NCBI GenBank assembly: GCA_002317575.1 | Contig: DCIH01000029.1 | Location: forward strand, 319 to 5,506 | Length of the DNA stretch: 5,188 bases | DNA from: Verrucomicrobia bacterium UBA1731 | GTDB lineage: Bacteria > Verrucomicrobiota > Kiritimatiellia > RFP12 > UBA1067 | Direction of reading: 5' to 3' | Part shown: positions 1 to 5,019 of the stretch, in pieces | How positions within the stretch are numbered: position 1 is the first letter of the stretch | How the letters are laid out: every line of letters begins with the position of its first letter | Notes under the pieces: generated by a model | Databases searched by the model: none | Told to the model about the DNA's origin: nothing | The model's input: the letters and a program-made list of their open reading frames with translations, nothing else | Position numbers and translations under genes: made by a program

Positions 1-1283
1 AGATGCGCGCCGACTTCGGCATTTCGTATGCGGACGACGCGCTCAAGCTCATCGACGACCTGAAGGCCCTCGGACTGTTGGTGCGCGGCGTGGTGATCAC
101 GCGCTACACGGGCCAGATCGCGGCCCAGCAGTTCCGTACGCGCCTCGAGCACCGCGGCATCCAGGTGTGGTTCCACTACGTCACGCAGGGGTATCCGGCG
201 GACGTGGAGACGATCGTTTCCGAGGCGGGCTACGGCAAGAACGAATACATTCCCACCGAGCGTCCGATCGTGGTCGTCACGGCGCCCGGCCCCGGTTCGG
301 GAAAGTTCGCCACGTGCCTGTCGCAGATCTACCACGAATACCGTCACGGTCTCAAGGCCGGCTATTCGAAATTCGAGACGTTCCCGGTGTGGAACGTGCC
401 GCTCGAGCATCCGCTCAACGTCGCATACGAGGCGGCGACGATCGATCTCAACGACAGCAACATGATCGATCCCTATCACCTGGCGGCCTACGGCAAGACA
501 TCCGTGAACTACAACCGCGATGTCGACGCGTTCCCGCTTCTGAAGGCGATCTGGGAGCGGATGACGAAGAAGGAATGTCCCTACAAGTCCCCCACGGATA
601 TGGGCGTGAACCGCATCGGCTTCGGCATCGTGGACGACGAGGTGGTGCGCGAGGCCTCCAAGCAGGAGGTCATCCGCCGCTATCTGCGCCAGCAGTGCGA
701 TTTCGCCGACGGCGTCGTCGACCGCGAAAGCGTCAACCGTGCCGAGGCGCTGATGCGCAAGCTCGACCTGAAGACGGAAGACCGTATTCCCGTCGAGGCC
801 GCGCGCCGCGCGGCCCAGGTCGCGCAGGCGGCCGGCAAGGGCAAGGCGGGCGGCAACATCGTTTCCGGCGCGGCCATCCAGCTCAAGGACGGTCGCATCG
901 TGACGGGCCGCAATTCGGACGAGATGCACGCCTGCGCCGCGATGATGCTCAACGCGGTAAAGACGCTGGCGGGCATTCCCGAACAGATTCCGCTCATCGC
1001 GCCCGGCATCATCCAGTCGATCACCCACATGAAGCACGACATCCTGAAGGGCGGTTACACGTCCCTCAATCTCGACGAGGCGCTGATCGGTCTCGCGATT
1101 TCGTGCACGGTGAACCCGGCGGCGCAAATCGCCGCCGAGAAACTGAACGAACTGCGCAAATGTGAAGTGCACCTCACGCACATGGCGACGCCCGGCGACG
1201 AAGCGGGGTTGCGCCGGCTCGGGTGCCGCTACACGTGCGACCCGTATTTCGCTTCCTCCGCGCTCTTCACGGCGCGCCAATGA
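1..1283 (+). CDS. DUF1846 / UPF0371 family protein, 5' end missing
   Basis: This is the C-terminal part (426 residues visible) of a UPF0371/DUF1846 protein, a conserved bacterial family with no settled biochemical role. Counting from the ATG at position 3, the recognisable blocks are the start-proximal RADFGISYADD, a glycine-rich P-loop-like APGPGSGK at residues 94-101, then LSQIYHEYRHG, KFETFPVWN, AYEAATIDLND, KTSVNYNRD, CPYKSPTDMGVN and EASKQEVIRRY (about 218-227). Family members are usually about 490-500 residues, and RADFGISY aligns inside them. The ATG at 3 is therefore an internal Met and roughly 70 N-terminal residues lie upstream of the window. No signal peptide or membrane segment is visible in this part, so it is probably cytoplasmic. 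Stop TGA 1281-1283 is 11 nt before the lipoprotein gene, suggesting co-transcription. Family assignment is confident; function is unknown. Confidence 0.93.
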   Translation, partial: MRADFGISYADDALKLIDDLKALGLLVRGVVITRYTGQIAAQQFRTRLEHRGIQVWFHYVTQGYPADVETIVSEAGYGKNEYIPTERPIVVVTAPGPGSGKFATCLSQIYHEYRHGLKAGYSKFETFPVWNVPLEHPLNVAYEAATIDLNDSNMIDPYHLAAYGKTSVNYNRDVDAFPLLKAIWERMTKKECPYKSPTDMGVNRIGFGIVDDEVVREASKQEVIRRYLRQQCDFADGVVDRESVNRAEALMRKLDLKTEDRIPVEAARRAAQVAQAAGKGKAGGNIVSGAAIQLKDGRIVTGRNSDEMHACAAMMLNAVKTLAGIPEQIPLIAPGIIQSITHMKHDILKGGYTSLNLDEALIGLAISCTVNPAAQIAAEKLNELRKCEVHLTHMATPGDEAGLRRLGCRYTCDPYFASSALFTARQ

Positions 1284-1294
1284 AAAGGAATCCC

Positions 1295-1594
1295 ATGAAG
1301 AGACTCATCGTCCTGTTCGCGTTCGCGGCCGTCTTCGCCGGCTGCCGGCGCACCGACATACGCGATTTCACGATCGCGATTCCCGACATGATGCCCCAGC
1401 ACGAGCAGCAGATCAAGGCAGCGCTCGCGCCCTACGGCGGCGTGGTCAAGACGTCCTACAAGTTCGACCATCAGGCGAAGACGCTCTTTCTGCAGTTCGA
1501 TTCGATGCAGATCGCGAAGAAGAACATCGAAATGGCAATCGCCGAAACGGGACTCGCCGCCAACGGCGTGACGCCCGCATCCGTGGGGAAGTGA
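1295..1594 (+). CDS. small lipoprotein with HMA-like fold lacking the CxxC metal site
   Basis: A 99-residue protein. ATG 1295 is chosen because AAAAGGAA (1283-1290) sits 5 nt upstream; the in-frame ATG 1280 overlaps the previous stop and has no comparable site. Residues 1-17 form a lipoprotein signal: MKR, a hydrophobic stretch, then lipobox FAGC with Cys17 as lipidation site. It should be anchored in a membrane facing the periplasm. Residues 24-92 have the order and spacing of a heavy-metal-associated (HMA) beta-alpha-beta-beta-alpha-beta domain: FTIAIP strand, helix 34-47, strands near 50-57 and 62-68, helix 70-85, final LAANG. The loop where HMA domains carry GMxCxxC reads PDMMPQHE, with no cysteine. 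Metal transfer by the standard site is therefore unlikely, though Met and His ligands remain possible. It lies between the DUF1846 and ThyX-like genes in one probable operon. The fold is inferred by eye; the lipoprotein signal is clear. Confidence 0.8.
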   Translation: MKRLIVLFAFAAVFAGCRRTDIRDFTIAIPDMMPQHEQQIKAALAPYGGVVKTSYKFDHQAKTLFLQFDSMQIAKKNIEMAIAETGLAANGVTPASVGK

Positions 1595-1595
1595 C

Positions 1596-2156
1596 GTGGA
1601 CGTCAAGATCAAGTGGCTGAAGGTGAAGGGTTCGTGGCGCGAGGTGGCGGATGCCGCCCGCACCACGATCCGCATGGAAGAGGGTCAGAAGGAACCGAGC
1701 CCCAAGTGGAAGAAGCGTATTCTCCTTGCGGAGCATTCGCCCATCCGCAAGTTGACGTTCGGCTGGAAGTGGAGCAATCTCCCGTATTGGGTGAGCGTCC
1801 ATTTCGTGCGCCACAAGTTCGGCATAGAACACTTCGTCTCCACGCAGCGCACGGACCGCACGGGAACGGACCGTACGGGCGCGCGCCAGGATTCGCCGGT
1901 GGAGCACGAATGCTTCGCAAACGCCCAGGCCGTGATGTTCATGAGCCGCCGCCGCCTGTGCGGGCAGGCCAGCCCCGAAACGCGCGCGGCCTGGAAGATG
2001 GTCGTGGACGAAATCGCCAAGAAGGAACCGGAAGTCGCCGAAAAGTGCGTGCCCGAGTGCGTCTACCGCGGCTTCTGCCCCGAGTTCAAGAGCTGCGGCC
2101 TGGCCGAGTCCAAGATTTTCCCCGAGTTGGTCAAACGCTATCGCAGCGTGGATTGA
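1596..2156 (+). CDS. divergent ThyX-like (FAD-dependent thymidylate synthase-like) protein
   Basis: A 186-residue protein starting at GTG 1596, with GGGGA (1585-1589) 6 nt upstream and one base after the previous stop. ThyX enzymes methylate dUMP to dTMP using FAD and methylene-tetrahydrofolate. Similarity seen: EHSPIRKLTFGW (46-57), resembling the ThyX HxSPxEHxxFTF block; the following VRHKFGIEHFVSTQR (71-85), resembling the signature RHRxxSxNExSxRY; and a C-terminal NAQAVMFMSRRRLCGQASPETR (109-130), resembling the ThyX NARSLMNFLxLR block. The signature is atypical: RHK replaces RHR, Ser82 keeps the conserved serine position, and the arginine is shifted by one. A C-x3-C-x5-C-x5-C set (Cys151, 155, 161, 167) near the C-terminus could bind zinc. 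It is shorter than most ThyX proteins (about 220 residues or more). Dihydrofolate-independent dTMP synthesis is possible, but a related non-synthase role cannot be excluded, so no symbol is given. Confidence 0.72.
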   Translation: MDVKIKWLKVKGSWREVADAARTTIRMEEGQKEPSPKWKKRILLAEHSPIRKLTFGWKWSNLPYWVSVHFVRHKFGIEHFVSTQRTDRTGTDRTGARQDSPVEHECFANAQAVMFMSRRRLCGQASPETRAAWKMVVDEIAKKEPEVAEKCVPECVYRGFCPEFKSCGLAESKIFPELVKRYRSVD

Positions 2157-2160
2157 ACTG

Positions 2161-2194
2161 CCATGCATGGTAGGGCGTGCGCGCCGCGCACGCC
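2161..2194. repeat. two adjacent perfect palindromes
   Basis: CCATGCATGG (2161-2170) is a perfect 10-bp palindrome. Three bases later, GGCGTGCGCG (2174-2183), one central C and CGCGCACGCC (2185-2194) make a perfect 21-bp palindrome able to form a GC stem of 8 bp or more. It starts 4 nt after the stop of the ThyX-like gene and ends 16 nt before the next ATG. No T-tract follows on the plus strand, so a classical intrinsic terminator is not supported. It may be a REP-like dispersed repeat, an mRNA 3'-end stabiliser or a protein-binding site. Confidence 0.6.
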
Positions 2195-2210
2195 GTGAGG
2201 AGAAGGCGTC

Positions 2211-3005
2211 ATGAAGAAGGTGATCGTATCCGTCGCGTTTCTCGCCGCCGCCGTGGCGGCGTTTGCGCTGGGCCGCATTACGCGTTCCCTCGAAGAGGCG
2301 GTCCGCATTCCCGAATCGGACGACGCCTACCAGCCGAAGAAAGCCGCGCCTGTCGACCCCACGAACGCGCTCAAGGCGCAGATCGCGTCGCTCAAAAAGA
2401 AAATCGCCGCGCTTGAATCGGAAAAACAGGATGCGTTGCCGGAAGCGGGCGCCGTGGCGGAGCCGATTGCCGAAGAAGCTCTGAAAAAGCCCGTCGCCGA
2501 GAACGCCCGTCCTGCGTCCGGTCCGTTCGCGTCGCTCGCCGAACTCAAGAAAAACGATCCCGAGCGCTACGCCGAAGTGTCGAACCGCATGGCGCGTTTC
2601 GAGTCGCGCCGCCTGCGCCGTGCGCAGACCCGGCTCGATACGCTCTCGCAGCTGAACACGGACGGTTTCACGAAGGAGCAGAAGCAGACGCACGAGCAGT
2701 TGCAGGATCTGCTCGTGCGGCGCGAGGAGCTTGGGGCGAAGATTCGCGAAACGATGGAGGACGAAAACGTCACGGAAGCGGATCGCCGTGCCGCGTTCGA
2801 CGAAATGCGCACGCTGCACGAGAACATTCGCCGGTTGGAGCGGCAGGAGCGCAACACGCTGCTGACCACGACGGCACAGAATCTTGGGCTTTCCGGCGAG
2901 GATGCGGCCGAGTTGGCTGACGCCGTGGAGGTGATTTACGACATGACCGGCATGGGAGAGCACGGACCCCATGGTCCTGGACCGGGAATCGCGCCTCCCC
3001 GCTGA
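2211..3005 (+). CDS. membrane-anchored or secreted coiled-coil protein, function unknown
   Basis: A 264-residue protein with GAGGAG (2197-2202) and GAAGG just upstream of ATG 2211. MKK followed by a hydrophobic run to about residue 20 is either an uncleaved anchor or a signal peptide, so the rest should be extracytoplasmic. Residues 53-74 (a leucine/lysine heptad-like stretch) and about 110-215 are strongly helical and charged, typical of coiled coil. Between them, residues 75-105 are Ala/Pro/Glu-rich and probably a flexible linker. A short conserved-looking block ENLGLSGEDAAEL-type sequence occurs at about 224-236 (here AQNLGLSGEDAAEL), followed by a Gly/Pro/His tail. I do not recognise the family. 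The helical layout with a LxxEQ-like segment (FTKEQKQ, 153-159) loosely recalls periplasmic Spy/CpxP-type proteins, but without a clear motif. It stands alone after the palindromes and may read through from the upstream operon. Confidence 0.82.
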   Translation: MKKVIVSVAFLAAAVAAFALGRITRSLEEAVRIPESDDAYQPKKAAPVDPTNALKAQIASLKKKIAALESEKQDALPEAGAVAEPIAEEALKKPVAENARPASGPFASLAELKKNDPERYAEVSNRMARFESRRLRRAQTRLDTLSQLNTDGFTKEQKQTHEQLQDLLVRREELGAKIRETMEDENVTEADRRAAFDEMRTLHENIRRLERQERNTLLTTTAQNLGLSGEDAAELADAVEVIYDMTGMGEHGPHGPGPGIAPPR

Positions 3006-3036
3006 AAACATGTTTGCGGGAAAAAGCGCGCAACCG

Positions 3037-3086
3037 CGATTGTCGACGGGGGCGGAACAATCGTCGCGCGAACATGGTACAATCGT
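3037..3086. promoter_or_regulatory. three ACAATCG copies upstream of and within the fucosidase promoter
   Basis: CGATTGT at 3037-3043 is the inverse of ACAATCG at 3057-3063, giving a 7-bp inverted repeat around a 13-nt GC-rich spacer. A third copy, ACAATCGT (3079-3086), is a direct repeat of 3057-3064 at a 22-bp distance, about two helical turns. The third copy covers the -10 box. Such an arrangement is typical of an operator for a regulator controlling the downstream sugar-hydrolase gene. The inverted pair could instead form an RNA hairpin at the end of the upstream transcript, but no T-run follows. Confidence 0.4.
3075..3083 (+). promoter_or_regulatory. extended -10 promoter of the GH29 gene, probably leaderless
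   Basis: TGGTACAAT (3075-3083) is a TGn-extended -10 box with five of six consensus bases in TACAAT. No good -35 hexamer is found at 16-18 nt spacing (GAACAA at 3055-3060), which fits an extended -10 promoter. The hexamer ends 6 nt before the ATG at 3090, so the expected transcription start falls on or next to the start codon. Confidence 0.5.
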
Positions 3087-3089
3087 GGC

Positions 3090-4457
3090 ATGAAAGCGAA
3101 AAACGTGTTCTTGTGCGGTCTGCTTGCGCTGGCCGCGGCGGCGGCGGACAAGGCCGGGACGGGTGGCGCGGTGCTGCCGACGGCCCGCCAGCTGGCATGG
3201 GCCGATTGCGAGATCGGCGTCATCATCCACCAGGACCTCCAGACCTACCGTCCGTTCGACTGGCGGAAGGATCCGCTGCCGGGGCCCGAGACGTTCGCCC
3301 CGACCGCCCTCGACACGGACCAGTGGATCCGCACGGCGAAGGCCGCCGGCGCGAAGTACGCCGTCCTCGTCGCCAAGCACGGCACGGGCTTCTCCCTGTG
3401 GCCGACGAAGGCGCACGGCTATTCCGTCGCGCATTCTCCGTGGAAGGACGGCAAGGGCGACATCGTCTCGGACTTCATCGCCTCCTGCCGGAAGTACGGC
3501 GTGAAGCCTGGCCTCTACGCTTCGACGGGGTGCAACGGATATCTGGGCGTCGACGACAACACGATTCGCGACGAGAAGCGCTGGAAGGAGTATCTCGGCG
3601 TCGTCAAGACGCAGCTGACGGAACTCTGGTCGAACTACGGCGAACTCTTCGAGATCTGGTTCGACGGCGGCAACCTGCCGGCCGCGAAGGGCGGACGCGA
3701 GATCGAGGACCTGCTCGTGAAGCTCCAGCCGAACGCCATCGTCTTCCAGGGCAATCCCGCGCGGATGGACTGCGTGCGCTGGATCGGCAACGAGCGCGCG
3801 CGTGCGCCCGAGACGTGCTGGAACAGGACCGAGGCGGGCACGTCGTCCGACGGCGTGACGGAGACGACCGGCTCGCGCTACGCGGGTTCATTCGACGGAC
3901 GCTACTGGTGTCCCGGCGAGGCGGACATCGCGAACCGCGATCAGTGCTCCGCCTATCTGGGCGGATGGATCTGGCATGCGGACGAGGACGCGACGCTCTA
4001 TCCGCCCGAGGAGCTGCTCGATCGCTATTTCACCAGTGTCGGCCGCGGCTGCAACATGCTCATCGGCATGGCGATCGACAACCGCGGACTCGTGCCGGAG
4101 GCGGACGTCCGCCAGTTCACGCGTTTCGGCGAACTCGTGCGGGCGCTTTACACGAACAAGGTCGCGTCCGTCTCGGGCAAGGCCAAGGTGTTCGAGTTTC
4201 CCGTTCCGAAAGGCGTGCGGCCGAATCTCCTGTCGGTTCAGGAGGACCTCACGCGCGGAGAGCTGCTTCGCTCCTTCGCCCTGCATGGTTTCGACGGCAA
4301 GGCGTGGCACACGCTCGTGCATGAGACGAACATGGGACACCGCCGACTGGTCCGTTTCCGCCCCGGCGCCTACGAGAAGTACCGTCTCCTGTGCTGGGAC
4401 ACGCGCGACGAAGTCGAGCCGACGATCCGTGACTGCTCGCTGTATGTGGCGGACTAA
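3090..4457 (+). CDS. secreted alpha-L-fucosidase-like glycoside hydrolase, family GH29
   Basis: A 455-residue enzyme expected to remove terminal alpha-L-fucose from glycans by the retaining GH29 mechanism. The N-terminal MKAKN plus hydrophobic stretch to about residue 19 is a signal peptide. The catalytic (beta/alpha)8-type domain spans about 30-355: GVIIHQDL (43-50), YAVLVAKHGTGFSLWP (90-105), SPWKDGKGDIVSDF (116-129), CRKYGVKPGLYAS (133-145), and EIWFDGG (188-194), where Asp192 matches the GH29 nucleophile. Glu277 in WCPGEAD (273-279) is a candidate acid/base, and the block DRYFTSVGRGCNMLIG (311-326) is typical of the family. Residues about 360-455 form a beta-rich C-terminal domain. It differs from many members in having KHGTGF in place of KHHDGF. 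No convincing Shine-Dalgarno site precedes ATG 3090; the -10 box lies just upstream. The substrate is inferred from family only. Confidence 0.92.
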   Translation: MKAKNVFLCGLLALAAAAADKAGTGGAVLPTARQLAWADCEIGVIIHQDLQTYRPFDWRKDPLPGPETFAPTALDTDQWIRTAKAAGAKYAVLVAKHGTGFSLWPTKAHGYSVAHSPWKDGKGDIVSDFIASCRKYGVKPGLYASTGCNGYLGVDDNTIRDEKRWKEYLGVVKTQLTELWSNYGELFEIWFDGGNLPAAKGGREIEDLLVKLQPNAIVFQGNPARMDCVRWIGNERARAPETCWNRTEAGTSSDGVTETTGSRYAGSFDGRYWCPGEADIANRDQCSAYLGGWIWHADEDATLYPPEELLDRYFTSVGRGCNMLIGMAIDNRGLVPEADVRQFTRFGELVRALYTNKVASVSGKAKVFEFPVPKGVRPNLLSVQEDLTRGELLRSFALHGFDGKAWHTLVHETNMGHRRLVRFRPGAYEKYRLLCWDTRDEVEPTIRDCSLYVAD

Positions 4458-4491
4458 TTCGATCGATGCTCTTGCGCGGCGCGGCGCCCCC

Positions 4492-4521
4492 TTGACGCCG
4501 CCCGCGCGATTGGCGTATAAT
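4492..4521 (+). promoter_or_regulatory. near-consensus sigma-70 promoter for the structured RNA and small membrane protein
   Basis: TTGACG (4492-4497, five of six consensus bases) and TATAAT (4516-4521, perfect) are separated by 18 nt. Transcription should start near 4528. This is the strongest promoter in the window. It lies 35 nt after the fucosidase stop and drives the 4528-4766 leader and the 66-residue protein. Confidence 0.85.
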
Positions 4522-4530
4522 ACGCGCCAA
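4510..4530. promoter_or_regulatory. inverted repeat over the -10 box, possible operator
   Basis: TTGGCG (4510-4515) and CGCCAA (4525-4530) are inverted repeats. Inside them GCGTAT-A-ATACGC (4513-4525) is a perfect 13-bp palindrome centred on the TATAAT box. A dimeric repressor bound here would block RNA polymerase. The near-symmetry of TATAAT itself contributes part of the palindrome, but the outer TTGGCG/CGCCAA arms are not explained by promoter sequence. Confidence 0.4.
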
Positions 4531-4740
4531 GTGAACTGATGAAGCTTCCAGGCCCAGCGGGCCGAGCTTTGTGAACGCACAGGAGTCACTGGCCCTTTAT
4601 TAATTCGGGCCATACGCCGCTAGCTTGTTCGCAAAGGGACTTTCATTCACGCTGTTTGGATTTTGATCCGGACGGCTGTGAGTCCTTTTGCAGAAAAAGC
4701 CCTCAAGCCCTCCGGATCAGCATCAAAACCGTGCTGATTT
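4528..4740 (+). ncRNA. structured leader RNA or ncRNA candidate, unclassified
   Basis: From the predicted start near 4528 the RNA can form two domains. Domain 1 closes with GUGA (4531-4534)/UCAC (4647-4650) and AUGAAG (4539-4544)/CUUUCAU region (4641-4646). Inside are hairpin GGCCC-AGC-GGGCC (4551-4563), a 10-bp helix CUUUGUGAAC (4567-4576)/GUUCGCAAAG (4627-4636) with one G-U pair, and hairpin UGGCCC/GGGCCA (4590-4595/4607-4612) with an AU-rich 11-nt loop. Domain 2 is a long hairpin (4665-4718) of 8+4+4+5 bp: GAUCCGGA/UCCGGAUC, GGCU/AGCC, UGAG/CUCA, CUUUU/AAAAG, loop GCAGA. An alternative hairpin AUCAGCA/UGCUGAU (4716-4722/4732-4738) overlaps it. An A-rich single-stranded stretch then leads to the ribosome-binding site. 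I do not recognise the motif as a known riboswitch, 6S, SRP, RNase P or tmRNA. It could be a cis-regulatory leader or an independent RNA. Confidence 0.5.
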
Positions 4741-4752
4741 CAAAACGAAAAC

Positions 4753-4760
4753 AAAGGAGG
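4753..4760 (+). promoter_or_regulatory. strong Shine-Dalgarno site deciding the start of the small membrane protein
   Basis: AAAGGAGG ends 6 nt before ATG 4767, a near-perfect match to the anti-Shine-Dalgarno sequence. It fixes the start at 4767 rather than the nearby ATG 4773 or the upstream in-frame TTG 4656. CCUCC at 4709-4713 is complementary to its GGAGG (4756-4760). Confidence 0.85.
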
Positions 4761-4766
4761 AAAACC

Positions 4767-4967
4767 ATGAACATGAACAAGCAGGCGATCGCCGGATGGG
4801 CGTTTCTCGCGGCCGCGGCCGCACTGGCCGTTTTGTGCCTGGCGGACGGATGCGCCGAAGCGCGCAACCTCGTCGGCAAGGCGGTGTGGTATCTGCCGTA
4901 CGCCGCGGCCGTCGCCGGGGTGTGGAAGCTCAAAGGCGCGCCGGCCCGCCGGAAGTTCCCCCGCTGA
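4767..4967 (+). CDS. 66-residue two-helix membrane protein, function unknown
   Basis: A short gene with ATG 4767 behind a near-perfect ribosome-binding site. The 66-residue product begins MNMNKQ, then a hydrophobic Ala/Leu-rich helix at about 8-27 (AIAGWAFLAAAAALAVLCLA). A short polar loop with one Cys and charged residues (28-36, DGCAEARNL) follows. A second hydrophobic segment at about 37-54 (GKAVWYLPYAAAVAGVW) and a basic tail KLKGAPARRKFPR complete it. Both ends probably face the cytoplasm by the positive-inside rule. I do not recognise the family. Its own near-consensus promoter, a 240-nt structured leader and strong translation signals point to high or tightly controlled expression. Possible roles include a small stress or regulatory membrane protein or a type I toxin-like peptide, but nothing in the sequence decides. 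Length and codon pattern fit a real gene. Confidence 0.78.
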   Translation: MNMNKQAIAGWAFLAAAAALAVLCLADGCAEARNLVGKAVWYLPYAAAVAGVWKLKGAPARRKFPR

Positions 4968-5001
4968 TCGTCGCCGCCGACCTTCTCGCTTCGCAGATCA
5001 T

Positions 5002-5019
5002 GGGGACCTAAAGGTGTCC
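5002..5019. terminator. short hairpin between convergent genes, weak terminator candidate
   Basis: GGACC (5004-5008) can pair with GG-T-GTCC (5013-5019) with a single bulged T and a small loop, between the stop of the small membrane protein gene (4967) and the stop of the minus-strand gene (5020). The position suits a bidirectional terminator, but the stem is only 5 bp and neither strand has a proper T-tract. Confidence 0.2.

Noticed and set aside
3006..3015. AAACATGTTT palindrome right after the coiled-coil gene stop
   Set aside because: It is only 10 bp and AT-rich with no second copy nearby, so chance is a sufficient explanation.
1446..3434. Long minus-strand open frame of 662 codons
   Set aside because: It lies antisense to the lipoprotein, ThyX-like, coiled-coil and fucosidase genes, all of which have family similarity, targeting signals or ribosome-binding sites. 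Its product is Arg/Leu-rich without domains, as expected for a shadow frame in GC-rich DNA.
3014..4324. Plus-strand 436-codon frame overlapping the fucosidase gene
   Set aside because: It is a Gly/Arg-rich frame-shifted shadow of the GH29 gene, which carries clear catalytic motifs.
4531..4650. Possible hammerhead ribozyme, because CUGAUGA occurs at 4536-4542 next to stem GUGAA/UUCAC
   Set aside because: The required GAAA directly after stem II is absent (the region reads UUGUGAAC) and the cleavage-site side does not fit the usual UH placement, so the core is incomplete.
4656..4766. N-terminal extension of the small membrane protein from TTG 4656
   Set aside because: No ribosome-binding site precedes it, it crosses the long RNA hairpin, and ATG 4767 has a near-perfect Shine-Dalgarno site.
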